From positions 253,501 to 317,500 of the forward strand of contig CAJNDS010000236.1 of the NCBI GenBank assembly GCA_905221605.1: 64,000 bases of DNA, written 5' to 3'. This stretch comes from Symbiodinium natans (Eukaryota > Sar > Dinophyceae > Suessiales > Symbiodiniaceae). The notes below the pieces were generated by a model. It saw only the letters and a list, made by a program, of their open reading frames with translations, had not been told where the DNA came from and did no database searches. The position numbers and the translations under genes are program-made. Position 1 is the stretch's first letter. The number at the start of each line of letters is the position of its first letter. Shown here piece after piece: positions 11,441-23,100 of the stretch.

Positions 11441-13928
11441 GCGCGAGCCTTACTTCTGGGCCTCTGGAATTTGTAGGGAGATGGTCCTGGGTGGTTTTGG
11501 GGCAAAGTTGGGCACGTTTCAGGCCGAGGCTGGTCTGGGCCAAGGTCCAAACTCTCAGCCAAACTCCCCTCAACAAGCAGGAATAGAAAAGTTTTTCTCA
11601 AACCAGAATATTAACTATCCGCAACTTCCGCCGCAGCTTCGTTGCCCCTTTGCACAGTTGTTGGTCACCGCCTCATGTTCTGCAACCTTCGGAAGTGAGC
11701 CATCAGTCTGGCAATCGTTTCTGCCTAAGCTGGTCGTGAATGAAGATCGCAGCTGGTATCGGCCTTTTTCACAGAGCTTCTGCAACCCAGAACCTCCGAT
11801 GCATTCTCACAAACCTCGGTCAGATCCTGGCAGCAGCAATGCCGGCCATGCCTCGCCATTCTGCCTGGCGCCTGGCTGCGGCGGCTGCTGCAGGGGCCGG
11901 GGCACTGCCGGTGCAGTGCGAGGAGCGGAAGAAAGGCCGGGGCCGTTGGGGATCAAAGCCCAGATTTCTCGCAGTTGACAGAAGGGCTTTCGTTTCGGGG
12001 GTTCAGAGGTCGGGCGTTAGAGCTCCATGCTCGGCATGGAGTCTGGGCTCCATCCAATTGTGCGGTCCTTAAAAAATGCACTGAAGGAACTCGAGCATTC
12101 TCAAATGTCAGGAGTCGTCTTCGTGACACCGGACATGCGCGGCGGCAGAGGACAGCATGGCCAGCAGGGTTAGACAGTTAGAGCTTGTGTAGAGCGTGCA
12201 TGTTGAGAATGGGGGGGGGGTCCGAACTTCGGATTGACAATTCCTGCACGTCATGTGTGGAAAGGGAGGCAGAGTTGACGCCCTTGCCCCCCCATTCTGT
12301 TGTCGCGAAAGCAAAGTCCTCAAGCCTGTTAGGATGCAGGTTACGGTCTGCCTTGCATGTTCCCGCGGATTTGAGGAGCCAGCAGTTCGCAAGGCCCATG
12401 AACTGACAGAAGCGAGTTTAGCCCCGAGTGAACTCTTAAAATGAGAACTGAGACATCCAGATAGCAAACCCAACTTCTCTCAGTCGGAGGAAACCAAGGC
12501 CTTCGGGGCATGCTTCTGGCTTTCCACAGCCTGGGCCTTCGGCACGCGGTCGAGGCGCCAAAAGGGAGGGAGGAAAGCGGGACCCCTCGTAGCAAAACGG
12601 GGCAAGAAATGCGCCTTCAACTGGATATCGGAGGAAAGTAGGACCAATTTCGCCATCGTTGCAGGGTGCTTCCAGCGACCTTGCCCATGCTCCCAGACAT
12701 GACCGCCACCTGCCCAGTGCGTAAGTCGCCCTGGATCCCACACCGCCCGGATGGAGGTCCGGAGAGGCAGCGGTTCCGGGGCGTGCTTCGTCGACCGTCG
12801 CATCCACGAGTTCGTAGAGGACGTGCTGAATTCAGGTGGCCGGTCGATCTGCCTTGAGAAGGCCAGGGTTTTGGGATGGTTTGACGGACTTGGGGCCGGG
12901 TGGTTTCAGCAAGACAAGAGGTCAAGCGGTGACCCAGCTTCCCCGCCTGTGTGTGCTGGTGTGTGCGCTTGGGTAAGGGAGAAAGCATGTGGTCGCGGAT
13001 TACAGGGTGTGCAGCTCTAATCGAGCCATTGCCACTGTCAGCATTTTCTTCTATGAACATAAATATCCTGCGTCCCACAACATGACTTCTCCTAGTTGTT
13101 TTGGTCTCCTCCTAATGGTTTTGCCTGTTGAAACAGAAGGAAATATGATATGGTTCACAAGTCCATCCCGCTGGGGCTTTCAAAGGCTTGTAAACAAACA
13201 TATATTGTTAACAAGTCCATATAATATATATTATTATAATATAAAATATATAGTATATAATATATTGTATATATATATATACACATCACAAGTCCATCCT
13301 GTGGACCCTTCGGAGGTGTTCTCCTACCGCTGCATCGATGCGCCCGGGAAGAGTGTGGCAGCCTGGGCAGCACAGTAGAACCTTTCATGCTTGGTGATTG
13401 AGGGTTTAGGGTTTAGGATGTAGGGTTTAGGGTTTATGGCGCTTTCGAGCCGGAAAACAGACAGAAACAGTGTGAGAGTCGTCCGAGGACGACGTGGCAA
13501 CGACGGCTGCGAAAGTGCGGAGCGCTTCCCCAGGGGTGGGCAGTGGGCCTTGAACCCCAATTAACCCCCTACAAACCCCAAGAAACCCCTATAAACCCCT
13601 TTAAACCCCCATAAACCCCTATAAACCCCCATAAACCCCCCATAAACCCCATGCTCAGATCCTCAAATGTCCTGCCTGAAGCCCGGGAGGTGGAGCTGGT
13701 GGCTGCCGTGCCATCTGCTTTTGAGGAGCATGGCTCAGGGTGCAGCGTTTTGGGACATAGGGTGCAGAGGATCAGAATGCTGCGTCCGCAAAAAGCCACA
13801 GGGACGCCCCATTTTTGGAGCTTTCGCAGGAAGCAGACCCTTGCAAATGCCTCAAGGTGATCCATGTTCAATAACAGGGACACACAGACTCCCAAGAGGG
13901 ACTATGGTTTCGAGACCTGGCCGAGTAG
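11441..13928. other. Intron sequence between ABC exon 20 and the first recognised ATP-grasp exon
   Basis: I cannot assign a gene. Coding-like fragments are visible: an alanine-rich leader-like start at 11839, a stretch around 12760-12830 reading GSGSGACFVDRRIHEFVEDV, and 13790-13855. They may be 5' exons of the ATP-grasp gene, but phase and motif do not prove it. 13200-13280 is AT-rich (TATAATAT repeats). 13402-13436 is TTTAGGG-like and 13554-13650 is a (CCCCTATAAA)n tract. Confidence 0.4.
13554..13650. repeat. AAACCCC(T/C)ATA tandem repeat
   Basis: About eight 12- to 13-nt units such as CCCCTATAAA and CCCCCATAAA. Confidence 0.85.
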
Positions 13929-14738
13929 GACTTGATCCCTTTCGCCGACCAGCTCGCGGGCACCCTTGGCCTCCCCTTGGCCAACGACGCCAACACGTCG
14001 CAGCTGCGCGTGGACAAGTTCCGAATGCAGCAGGCGAGTCTTGTTCAACTGTTGTTCTGTTATTCCCTGGAAGATTATAATCCTGCAGGTTCCGTTCTCT
14101 CTGTGACAGCCATGCCCCGAACACCGTAGAAACCCTGTTGAAAGCTGCGGCGCCTGTCCCTTCACTATTCCCACAAGAAGCACCCAGATGTTACACTCGC
14201 ATATCAGGCGGTCCTTGACTACAGTGGTGTGGGCGTCCGGCAGATGTTGGCGTCCTCGGTTCCCGAGGCCCTTGCGGGCAGTGCGAACATCGGATATCCC
14301 TTGAGCCACAGCTGCCAGGTTCAGGAGTTGCGGGGGTTCTCGTTTCAGCCGTTCTTTGGGGAGCCAGAAGCCCCGCAGGGTTGAGAAGCTTGGTGAGGAG
14401 GGTAGGAGTGAGTAGGCGAGCCGTTGCGTGTTTTCGTCTGTGGCTAGCCGGTAGCCAAACCCTAAACCCTAGTTCTGAAACCCTGAACCGTAAACCCTAA
14501 ACCTTAAAAACCCACAACAGGAGGCTCTCGTGAGGTTGTCCCTGAAAGCTTCCACTGAGGATAGTCAAGCCGGTGAACAGCGCGGCGAGCGATGGCCTCT
14601 TCCTGTAGCTTGGCTCATGTTGCACGTCTGGAAGAACAACAACAACAACAACAACAACTACTACTACTACTACTACTACTACTACTGCTGCTGCTGCTAC
14701 TACTACTACTACTGCTACTACTGCTACTGCTACTACTG

Positions 14739-14776
<38 letters not shown>

Positions 14777-17135
14777 GCTATTTTGCTTAAGAGCCCCCCC
14801 CCCCCCCCCAAAGAACGAGAGATGTTCTTCCTTCTACCTGCTTATAAGGGTAATATGGGGATTTTGGATTATTATTATCATTTTTTTTTTTGGGGGGGGG
14901 GGGGGGGAGGGAGGGGTTCTTAAGCAAATAGTAGGCGAAGAGTGGTGGTCAGCCCATGTCAGCCCTCAGTCACGTCCCGGCAGCTGAGGGGTGCTTGTTG
15001 TGTTAGTGGTGGGTGAACCACTCAAGGCATTGGGATGTTCCCCCTTATGCTGACAGTCCTGAATAGGGATTGTAGTACCCCCCCTCCCCCCCCCGCCCCT
15101 TAGAAGGGAACATCCCAACCAAGGCATACTATGGTTGGGAGTTTGTTTAGGACTTCGTGCTTCGAGTTTTATCATTCGGATTTCATTCATTCACATTCTT
15201 GAGGCTTCTTGCAATCCAGCCAAAACAGAGCGCTTGCTATGAGACGTGGCCGTCAGATGACCTTGGACTATGTTACCTTGGACTATGGCAGGGGCCAACA
15301 GTCGAGCTTGCGAAGGGGTCCCACAACTCCCAACATCCCTTATAGAGCTTAAGTCGAGTCGGAGATCTCAGGTACTGTACCTACGTTCCCGAGTTTTGTT
15401 TCTGAGGTGCAGGGGGGCTTGAGCCCGGGATCAATCCCAGGTGCTGCAGTGATAACGAGCTCGCTGCGGCGGTGCAGAAGAACCTTAGCTCCGAGGTCAG
15501 GAAACCAACGAGCCCAAAGAAGGGGATACAGTACGCTTGTCTGGGATTTGGAGAGCTTAGTGAGTTCTCATCCCCCCCCCCCCCTCCCGTGTGGCGAGTT
15601 GCTTGGAACGAGTGATGTGTGCGCTGACGTAGGCTCGTCGCAAACGGAGCAGGTCGTTCTTTTGTTTTTCCTCATGGCACAGCCATATCATCAAATGGTT
15701 CACATTCATATCCATCAGATGATTTGGTTTTGTAGCCATGGCGAGAACTTGGGATGTTCCCCCTTATGCTAACAGTCAATAGGAATTATACTAGGGGGTA
15801 CTATATCCCTATGAAGGACTGTCAGTGTAAGGGGGAACATCCCAAGCTATAACCGTCTTCCCCTGTGCCCTGTGAGTTCCTGAACCCTAAACCCTAAACC
15901 CTAAACCCTAAACCCTAAACCCTAAACCCTAAACCCGAAACCCTAAACCCGAAACCCTAAACCCTAAATCCCGTGTCAGGGAGTCTTTCAGCAGCCGAAG
16001 ACCGCCGTTGTCCTGCAGGCCTCAATTCGATGACCAGACACATTCCCGAAATGCCCCGAATCAAAAATCAAACATATATACCATAAACAAATAAATCAAA
16101 GAAATACATACATACAAAATAAATCGATAGATAGATAAAGAACTATATGTATATTCACATATATACATACATACATGCATGCATGCATGCATGCATGCAT
16201 GCATGCATACACACACACACACATATATATATATATATGTATATAAAATGCACATGGCACTGTATTCTCCTCCCAATGCTGCATGGTAGATTTGTGTGTT
16301 TTGTGTGATACTTGCACCAAACGCAGCCGCAAGCTGGCAAGGAGTATCTTCAGGGCGAACACTTTGTGGTGAACAGCGTCTCCCTGAACGGAACGCATTT
16401 GGTGCAGGACTACTGGGATGGGGTGACGCATCATTTGATGTAGACTGTCTCTGTGTCTGTGTCTGTGTCTCTGTGTGTGTGTGTGCTCGGGGCCGACAGC
16501 GGCAAGAACAATTCCGAATCTGCAAGCTTTCGGAATCCATCGTTCAGAATAGTTCAGAAAGGCTGTTCCGTGGATTATGAATCACATGGGACATGAAGAG
16601 TTGAAGTGCTTTCAGAAGCAAGGTCGGCCTCAAGGCATTATTGTCTTTGTCATTTGCTTGAAGCTGTTGTGCGTCGCAGTGGTGCAGGACTTATGGCGGG
16701 ATGAGAAGATCGTGTCGGGGCGCAGCTTGGTGGCACAAGGGTCGAGGTCCTTAGTCCTTGCCTTCGGATTATTACTACTACTATTATTTTTGTTATCATT
16801 ATTACTTTTTTCTCATTATTACTATGATTATTATTGTTTTTTTGTTGTTATGCGAGGTTTTCAGGTTCATGGTTTGCATGGCCGAGCACTTTTCGCTGCA
16901 ACAGGTGAAATCTTCTATGGCCACCAAACGCTGGTGGAAGCCGCGGTGCACCCCGACATTCTGGAGTTCACCTACCAGGCTGCCTGAAGTCATCCGTCGC
17001 ACTTTCGTACTCTCTCTCGCTCTCTCTGTGTCTGTGTCTGAGTACACACGCGCACACACACACACACACAAGCACACACGCCAGCGCACAAGAGCTCACA
17101 AGAGAATATAAGCGCGCATGTGGCTCGCTAGCAAG

Positions 17136-17168
<33 letters not shown>

Positions 17169-20100
17169 GCCGAGCGCAACAGAGAAAGTCGGGAAGTGAG
17201 CGCGTCCCAAAGTTCCAAGAAGCTGAACGCGGCCCCTGCGCTTTTGGAGGCCCTAGATGCGGTCGGGCTGGGAGTCGGCGCAGCGCATCTTGAGGCTGTG
17301 GAGATTTTGCAGAGGTTTTAGGGTTTAGGGTTGCCAGGCTTGACGTTTCGCCTGAGAGAGAGAGAGAGAGGGTTTAGGGTTTAGGGTTTAGGGTTTTTGA
17401 CGATCATCTACAGGGGCTTTCGGGTTCAGAATTTGCTTGTGCTTCCAAAATGGGACTCAGGAGCTCGGGGTCCACTTGGGTGTGTGTTCCTGTGGGAAAG
17501 CTGTTCGCTGATGACAGGATACCATATGAACATAAGAAAGTACACATATATCATGTAACAATGAGATAAGACGATAGTACAATATGACTACAAGCACCCA
17601 GAATAGTACCCGAATATATTCATATAATGTTGTAAGAGTTTTTTAATGTGATAGTATGATCATATGACAATATGAAAATATGATGATATAAGAACATGAT
17701 AATATTTTTGTATGATCGTATGATACCAGTACAATACTTTGAAAACGTAATAACATGTATAGATAAACGAATATAACATTTTCATGTAATACTTTCTAGT
17801 ATGACAAAAATATTTCAGTAATCTAATCTCATCATCTGACTATCTAACTATTCTCATACAATAATCTAGGAACCTAATAACCCAATACTACTTAATACAA
17901 AAACAAAACAATATAACAATCAAAAATGACTCTAATGATCCAACATGCCAATATTCTAATAACCTTATAATCTAACGATCTAACAACCTAACAATATGAC
18001 AAGCAGATAGTCGAATCGTCCAATAAGCTACTGATCCAAAAATCTAACAGTCTAGTAATCCAAAAGTAAAAATAGGTAACAACTATCTAAATTTGCCAAT
18101 CAAATCAGAACATCATGGAATACTGGAATAATACAAGAATTCATACTAGAGTAGTATAATCAGTACCTATCGGCATAGCAGTACCATAGTACCATAGGAT
18201 GGTAGTTACCATATAGTCATATGGATGAACAACAGAATAAGCCTGAAAGCTTTGGGTCAAAAACAACCCCAAGCAAGGTCGGCCGTATGACCTGAAATCA
18301 GGGACTCCACTCTCTGGCAGGCCCAAGCATCTAAAGGCCTCTCATGCCCCTTTGAACCCCTAACATCATTGGGTTCCCCTACTACTCCCCTCTATACTTC
18401 CCTTTCCGAGGTTCCCCCTCATAAAGAAGGCTATTTAGGGACAATTAAGCCTAATTCAGGTGAACAATACTTGCAAACGCTAGGCTCTATGTGGCCTTTG
18501 TTTGCCAGCGTTGCGTCTTCGAGGATGGTCTGGGAGCGATTGAGTTACGATTGTCTTTCGCAGTGAACATGAGGCTTATGAACTTTAACAAACTCCGCAG
18601 TGTCAATGATGCATCGAGTTTCCCGGCGAAGTGGCTCCTAGTGAAAAAGAAATCGGCCCCCCGATGCCCCCCACTTGGAGGTTCATGGTGCTCAGAACCC
18701 CATTCGAACTGTACTTAGAACCCACTTAGAAGCCCTTGAAGCGCCCTAATGTGGTTATCATTGTTAACAAGTACAGTTCAAACCCTAAACCCTAAACCCT
18801 AAACCCTAAACCCTAAACCCTAAACCCTAAACCTTAAACCCTAGAAGTACAGTTCTACCTGGGTTATTAAGTACCATGAACCTCAAGCAGGTGGTGCGGA
18901 CGCGGCATGGTGTGCGCCTCGTGGAGCTTCTTTCCTCTCGATTTTTTTTCTCTCCGGGGAGCCTACACACTGGTGCCCTGAAACCTCCTGAAGCCCCTGC
19001 AAAAGCCGCAGCCACATGGGTTTAGGGTTTAGGGTTTAGGGTTTAGGGTTTAGGGTTTAGGGTTTAGGGTGTGGCATTCCAATGCATCCGAGGATCAACC
19101 CCCGCACTGCCGGGCACGAGCCTCGGGCGACGCAGCTGGTTGGACACGACCAGTACACGCGCCTGGCGCAGGCTTCATGTTGGGCTTGGGGATGGGGCCT
19201 GAAGGAGGGGCGAGCTTCCGGCTGCTTCAGGTTTTGGGGGGGACTCTTGCGCTGGACCCGCCAGAGATGACATAATATGAATATAGTAATAGAAATTGTA
19301 TGTTAAATAGACTTAATAATAATAATCATAATAATAATGATAATAAAAGAAAAAACAGGCCCTTCTGCAATATAAGAACAGTAGTCGTAATAAGAATAAG
19401 AAGAATATAGCAATTATACTAGTCACAATAATAGAAAAATGCAAATATCAAATCATCGCCCTTGGCGCTTGAGTTCAAGCCAGGCTGTCCTTCGCCCCCG
19501 AGACTTCTTGGAGGCGGCCGGGCCACCGTCCGGCTCCAGCCCCCAGAGCCGCGGGAGCATGATGGCTACTTGGTTCGGTTTAGGGTTTGAGGGTTTCGGT
19601 TTAGGGTTTTAGGGTTTAGGGTTTTAGGGTTTTAGGGTTTTAGGGTTTTAGGGTTTTAGGGTTTTAGGGTTTTAGGGTTTTAGGCTTTTAGGGTTTTAGG
19701 GTTTTAGGGTTTTAGGGTTTTAGGGTTTTAGGGTTTAGGGTTTAGGGTTCAGGGCTTGGGGACAAAGGGGTCGCCCCCGCTTTGGCGTTACTGAAGAAAC
19801 GGGGCTTCTGCCTGGAGAGGCAGATGGTTCAGCCCCGCCATCCCAGGTGGTCTTCCTCCGCGCCCCTGCGGATGCCGAAGTGCCGAGTGTCGAGCTGCTG
19901 AAGGCGCACCTAACCCATGCGTTGCTCACGCGAGGTTTGAGACGAGCAAAGCGAGCAACAGCCAGGAGCCAAGCAAACCTACGGTCCCCCCAGACACGCT
20001 GAGATCGTGGCGTTGCCCACCTTCCGCAGCTTCGACCGGGCGCCGGTGGCGATGCTGGAAGAGGCGCGCGGCGCAGGGTTTCGGGAGGGTTTTTGTGGAA

Positions 20101-23100
20101 GGCTTTTTTTGTCTTCCTCCTAAAGGAGTCCAACCATCGCAACCAGCAACCGCTAGCTCAATCACTAGGCTTCTGATGGGCTGCCCTTACCATGTTGAGG
20201 TTTCCAAAAGTAACCTCGTTGATGGAGCTGTCGGCTTCCTTGAGACAGTGCAGTTTCCGAAGGCACAGCTCGGCTCGATTCGCTTTTGAACGGTACCGTG
20301 CTAGGCCAGGGGCCGGAGGCCGGAGGCCGCGGCTCGGTTATGCCCGGCCGGAGGCCGGTGCCGAGCGAGGCACTGGCGGAGGGGGTGGACAGGTGCCCAG
20401 AGTGCACAGAGCCACGGCGAATGTGCAGCGAACCGTGCAAGGGGGCGCAAAGGTCTGCAAGATTGAAGGCGCCGAGGTGACGGTCCTGGACAGGGACATG
20501 AGCCTCTCGGAGTTGCAGGAGAAGATCCTGGATGAGCGGGGATACCCTTGCACCTACAAACTCGTGACGCCGAATGGGGCGCCCCTTCCCGCAGAGGGGC
20601 CATTGGGAGACCTGAACATGATCTTGACTTCACAAGACGCAGAGGTGAAGGAGGAGTTTCTGAATCAGCTCCAGGCAGAGCGCTCCGGAGATGCACCGCC
20701 AGCTGGCAACGGTCGCTCCGTCTTCCCGGCAAATATAAGAGGCTTGGGCCGGGATCTCCCTACCCGGGGCGGGGAGAGAATCAACGAGGTCCGTCTGATC
20801 CTGCAGCTGCAGAAGCACGTCCAGCCTCTTCGCGACTGGCAGCAAGAAAGGAGGGGGGAGCCGATGGTGCGCGAGCTGGAAAGGAGGGAGGCAGAGAACC
20901 GGGCCAGGCGTAGACACCGTCGTCAGGAGATGGAGGAACACCCAGCCCATCCCCGAGACCAGCGCTGACCGCTGGGAGTGGATCGGGACCAACTTCCAGG
21001 ATCGCCTCCGCGGAGCGAAGTGGTCCGGACTCCAAGGCCAGCCCGAAAACCGGCCGCCACTCTCGTTGTGGCTCGAACAGGACCACGTCTTCTTGGAGAA
21101 TTTCCTGCTGGTGGAGGCGTCCACTGGGCTGGGGGGGGGAAGAAAGTGGGAGCTTCGGAACATGGCGCTGCGGCTGGGCTTGGGCCACCTGGAGCCTTGC
21201 CGGGACCCCGGCATCCGCTTGGCCCAGAAGCCCGCAAGAATGCTCTTGGCCGGATGCTCTCCCTAGGCTAGTCGAGAACCGCAGATTCCTTCTGGCCGTG
21301 GCCCGCTGCAGCTGCGACGATTTCCATGGAATCACCGAGCCCATGCAGAACAGGACTTCGTGAAGGCTCTCCTTCATGGCCCCCTGGGGCTCCGGCATGC
21401 CACCTCTTGGCGTGGCGACAAGACATCGTTCTCCCTGCCGTCAAACGCGAGGGCACGTGCCTGCAGTTCGCCGCGTCGCCGGACCTCAGGGCAAGGCAAG
21501 ATGTCGCGGAGGCGGCCCTCCGCCAGGACTTCCGTACCTTCCAGTATGTCAACGACCCGGCGCAGAAGCAATGCGTTGAGCTGGCTCTGAGGGGCATGCA
21601 GGACTACCTGAGGAACCTCCTGGAAGTGCATGACATCAACGCCTCCAACCCGGCGAGCATGGCACAGCACGGGCACTCCATCGCGAGGCCTCTCCTGGAC
21701 GCCTGCGAGCCATGCAAACCCTTGCTCCCTTGCTCCCCGCCCTCCTGGAGAAGCTCGCAGCGATCGACATCAGCTTGTGGAAGCAGTTCATCGCGGATGC
21801 GGCCCCCGAGCGCAGCTTTTGGCACGTACCTGCTATCTCGGTTCGAAAAGACGGTGGACCCCGAGACCGTCTTGCTGGTCTTGGACCGCCATCCCACGCT
21901 GTACGAAGAGGTGCCCGAAAGGCTGAAATGCATTGAATGGCAGGCTTTCGCCTTCAAGAACCAGCATCAATCTCCTTCGGCCTCGCTAGCACCCAAACCC
22001 AACTCGAAAAGAATCATGTGGAGTTTGCCGCCAGAAAGATGAACCAGGGTCTCGACTTGAAAGTCAGGGAAGACTGTTTCACCAAAGACGCCTTCTACCT
22101 GGAAGCTTCGAACCTCCAGGAGTCAAGATGAAGGTGCATAGATGGCATTGGTTCGGACTGCCGAGGGTTGCTCAGCGTTCGTGGATGTTTCGTGGCTTGC
22201 TCGTGCCTGCTTTGAGAGCAGGGGCCTCGCCCATGACATCAACGGTCCCCTGGGTGACCTTAGAAGCTTCTGGCAGTCCTAGAGCTCTGAATGCGGTTTG
22301 AAGCTGTACTTGTCCGCCAGACTACAGTCGTTTGAAGAACTGACCGAGTCGGTCCGTACCGTTCATTTGGGTGGAGTTGCGTCGCTTTTATGCGTCAAAC
22401 AAAGCAATTAGTTCGAGTAGCAATCAAATGCTTTGCTCGAACGACTGGGTATAAAGTCCCTCCACCCCTTCCCCCCAAGTGAACGCCAGCGCCACGTGGC
22501 TTCCGTGAGATGCTGTTCGCTTGGGCGGGAAAAGATCAGTCAGGGTTCCTATATGAGGATGCAGTAAAGGGCGACGCCCGAAGGGGTTCCATAGACATGG
22601 AGCCGTGTTCCTCGGGGCCCGGCAACCATCCGCCAACGACTCAATAACCTTTTTGGGGAAAAAAAGAGTCCCCTGATAAGCCCAAATGTCCACCCTGTCG
22701 TTCCCCGATGTAGTGGACAACTAGGGTTTCCACAGACCTGATCTGACCTTCAGAGGGTTCTTGAGGGGGGGGGGAATTCATGGAGTACTAGGGAGGCTTG
22801 GCTTACATACCTCCCTTGAAACCCCCCACCCCCCAAAAAAAACCCGAAAAAAGACTTGCAAGGTGCTGGTGACATACCCCTTCTCTTTCTGGATTGTGTC
22901 CCGAACGCGCGACCTCTTCACAGTGCCGATGCTGAGCCGCAACCGAGGTTCGTTCAGGGTTTAGGGTTTCAGGTCTAGGGTTTAGGGTTTAGGGGAGTAG
23001 AGGGCTGTACGGCAAAAATGTGTCAGCGGGGCATTGAGTGATGCCTCAGTGGAGTAGGGCTTATATAGCCACGTGTCACTCTTTGATGTTATCAGCCTGG

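Noticed and set aside
11094-11978. 294-residue open frame on the + strand
   Set aside because: It overlaps three ABC-transporter exons in a different frame and has no family motif.
14145-14384. 240-nt open stretch that could follow the first ATP-grasp exon in phase
   Set aside because: It has no ATP-grasp features and ends in a stop; the 14-nt segment at 14521 fits the family better. Left unassigned.
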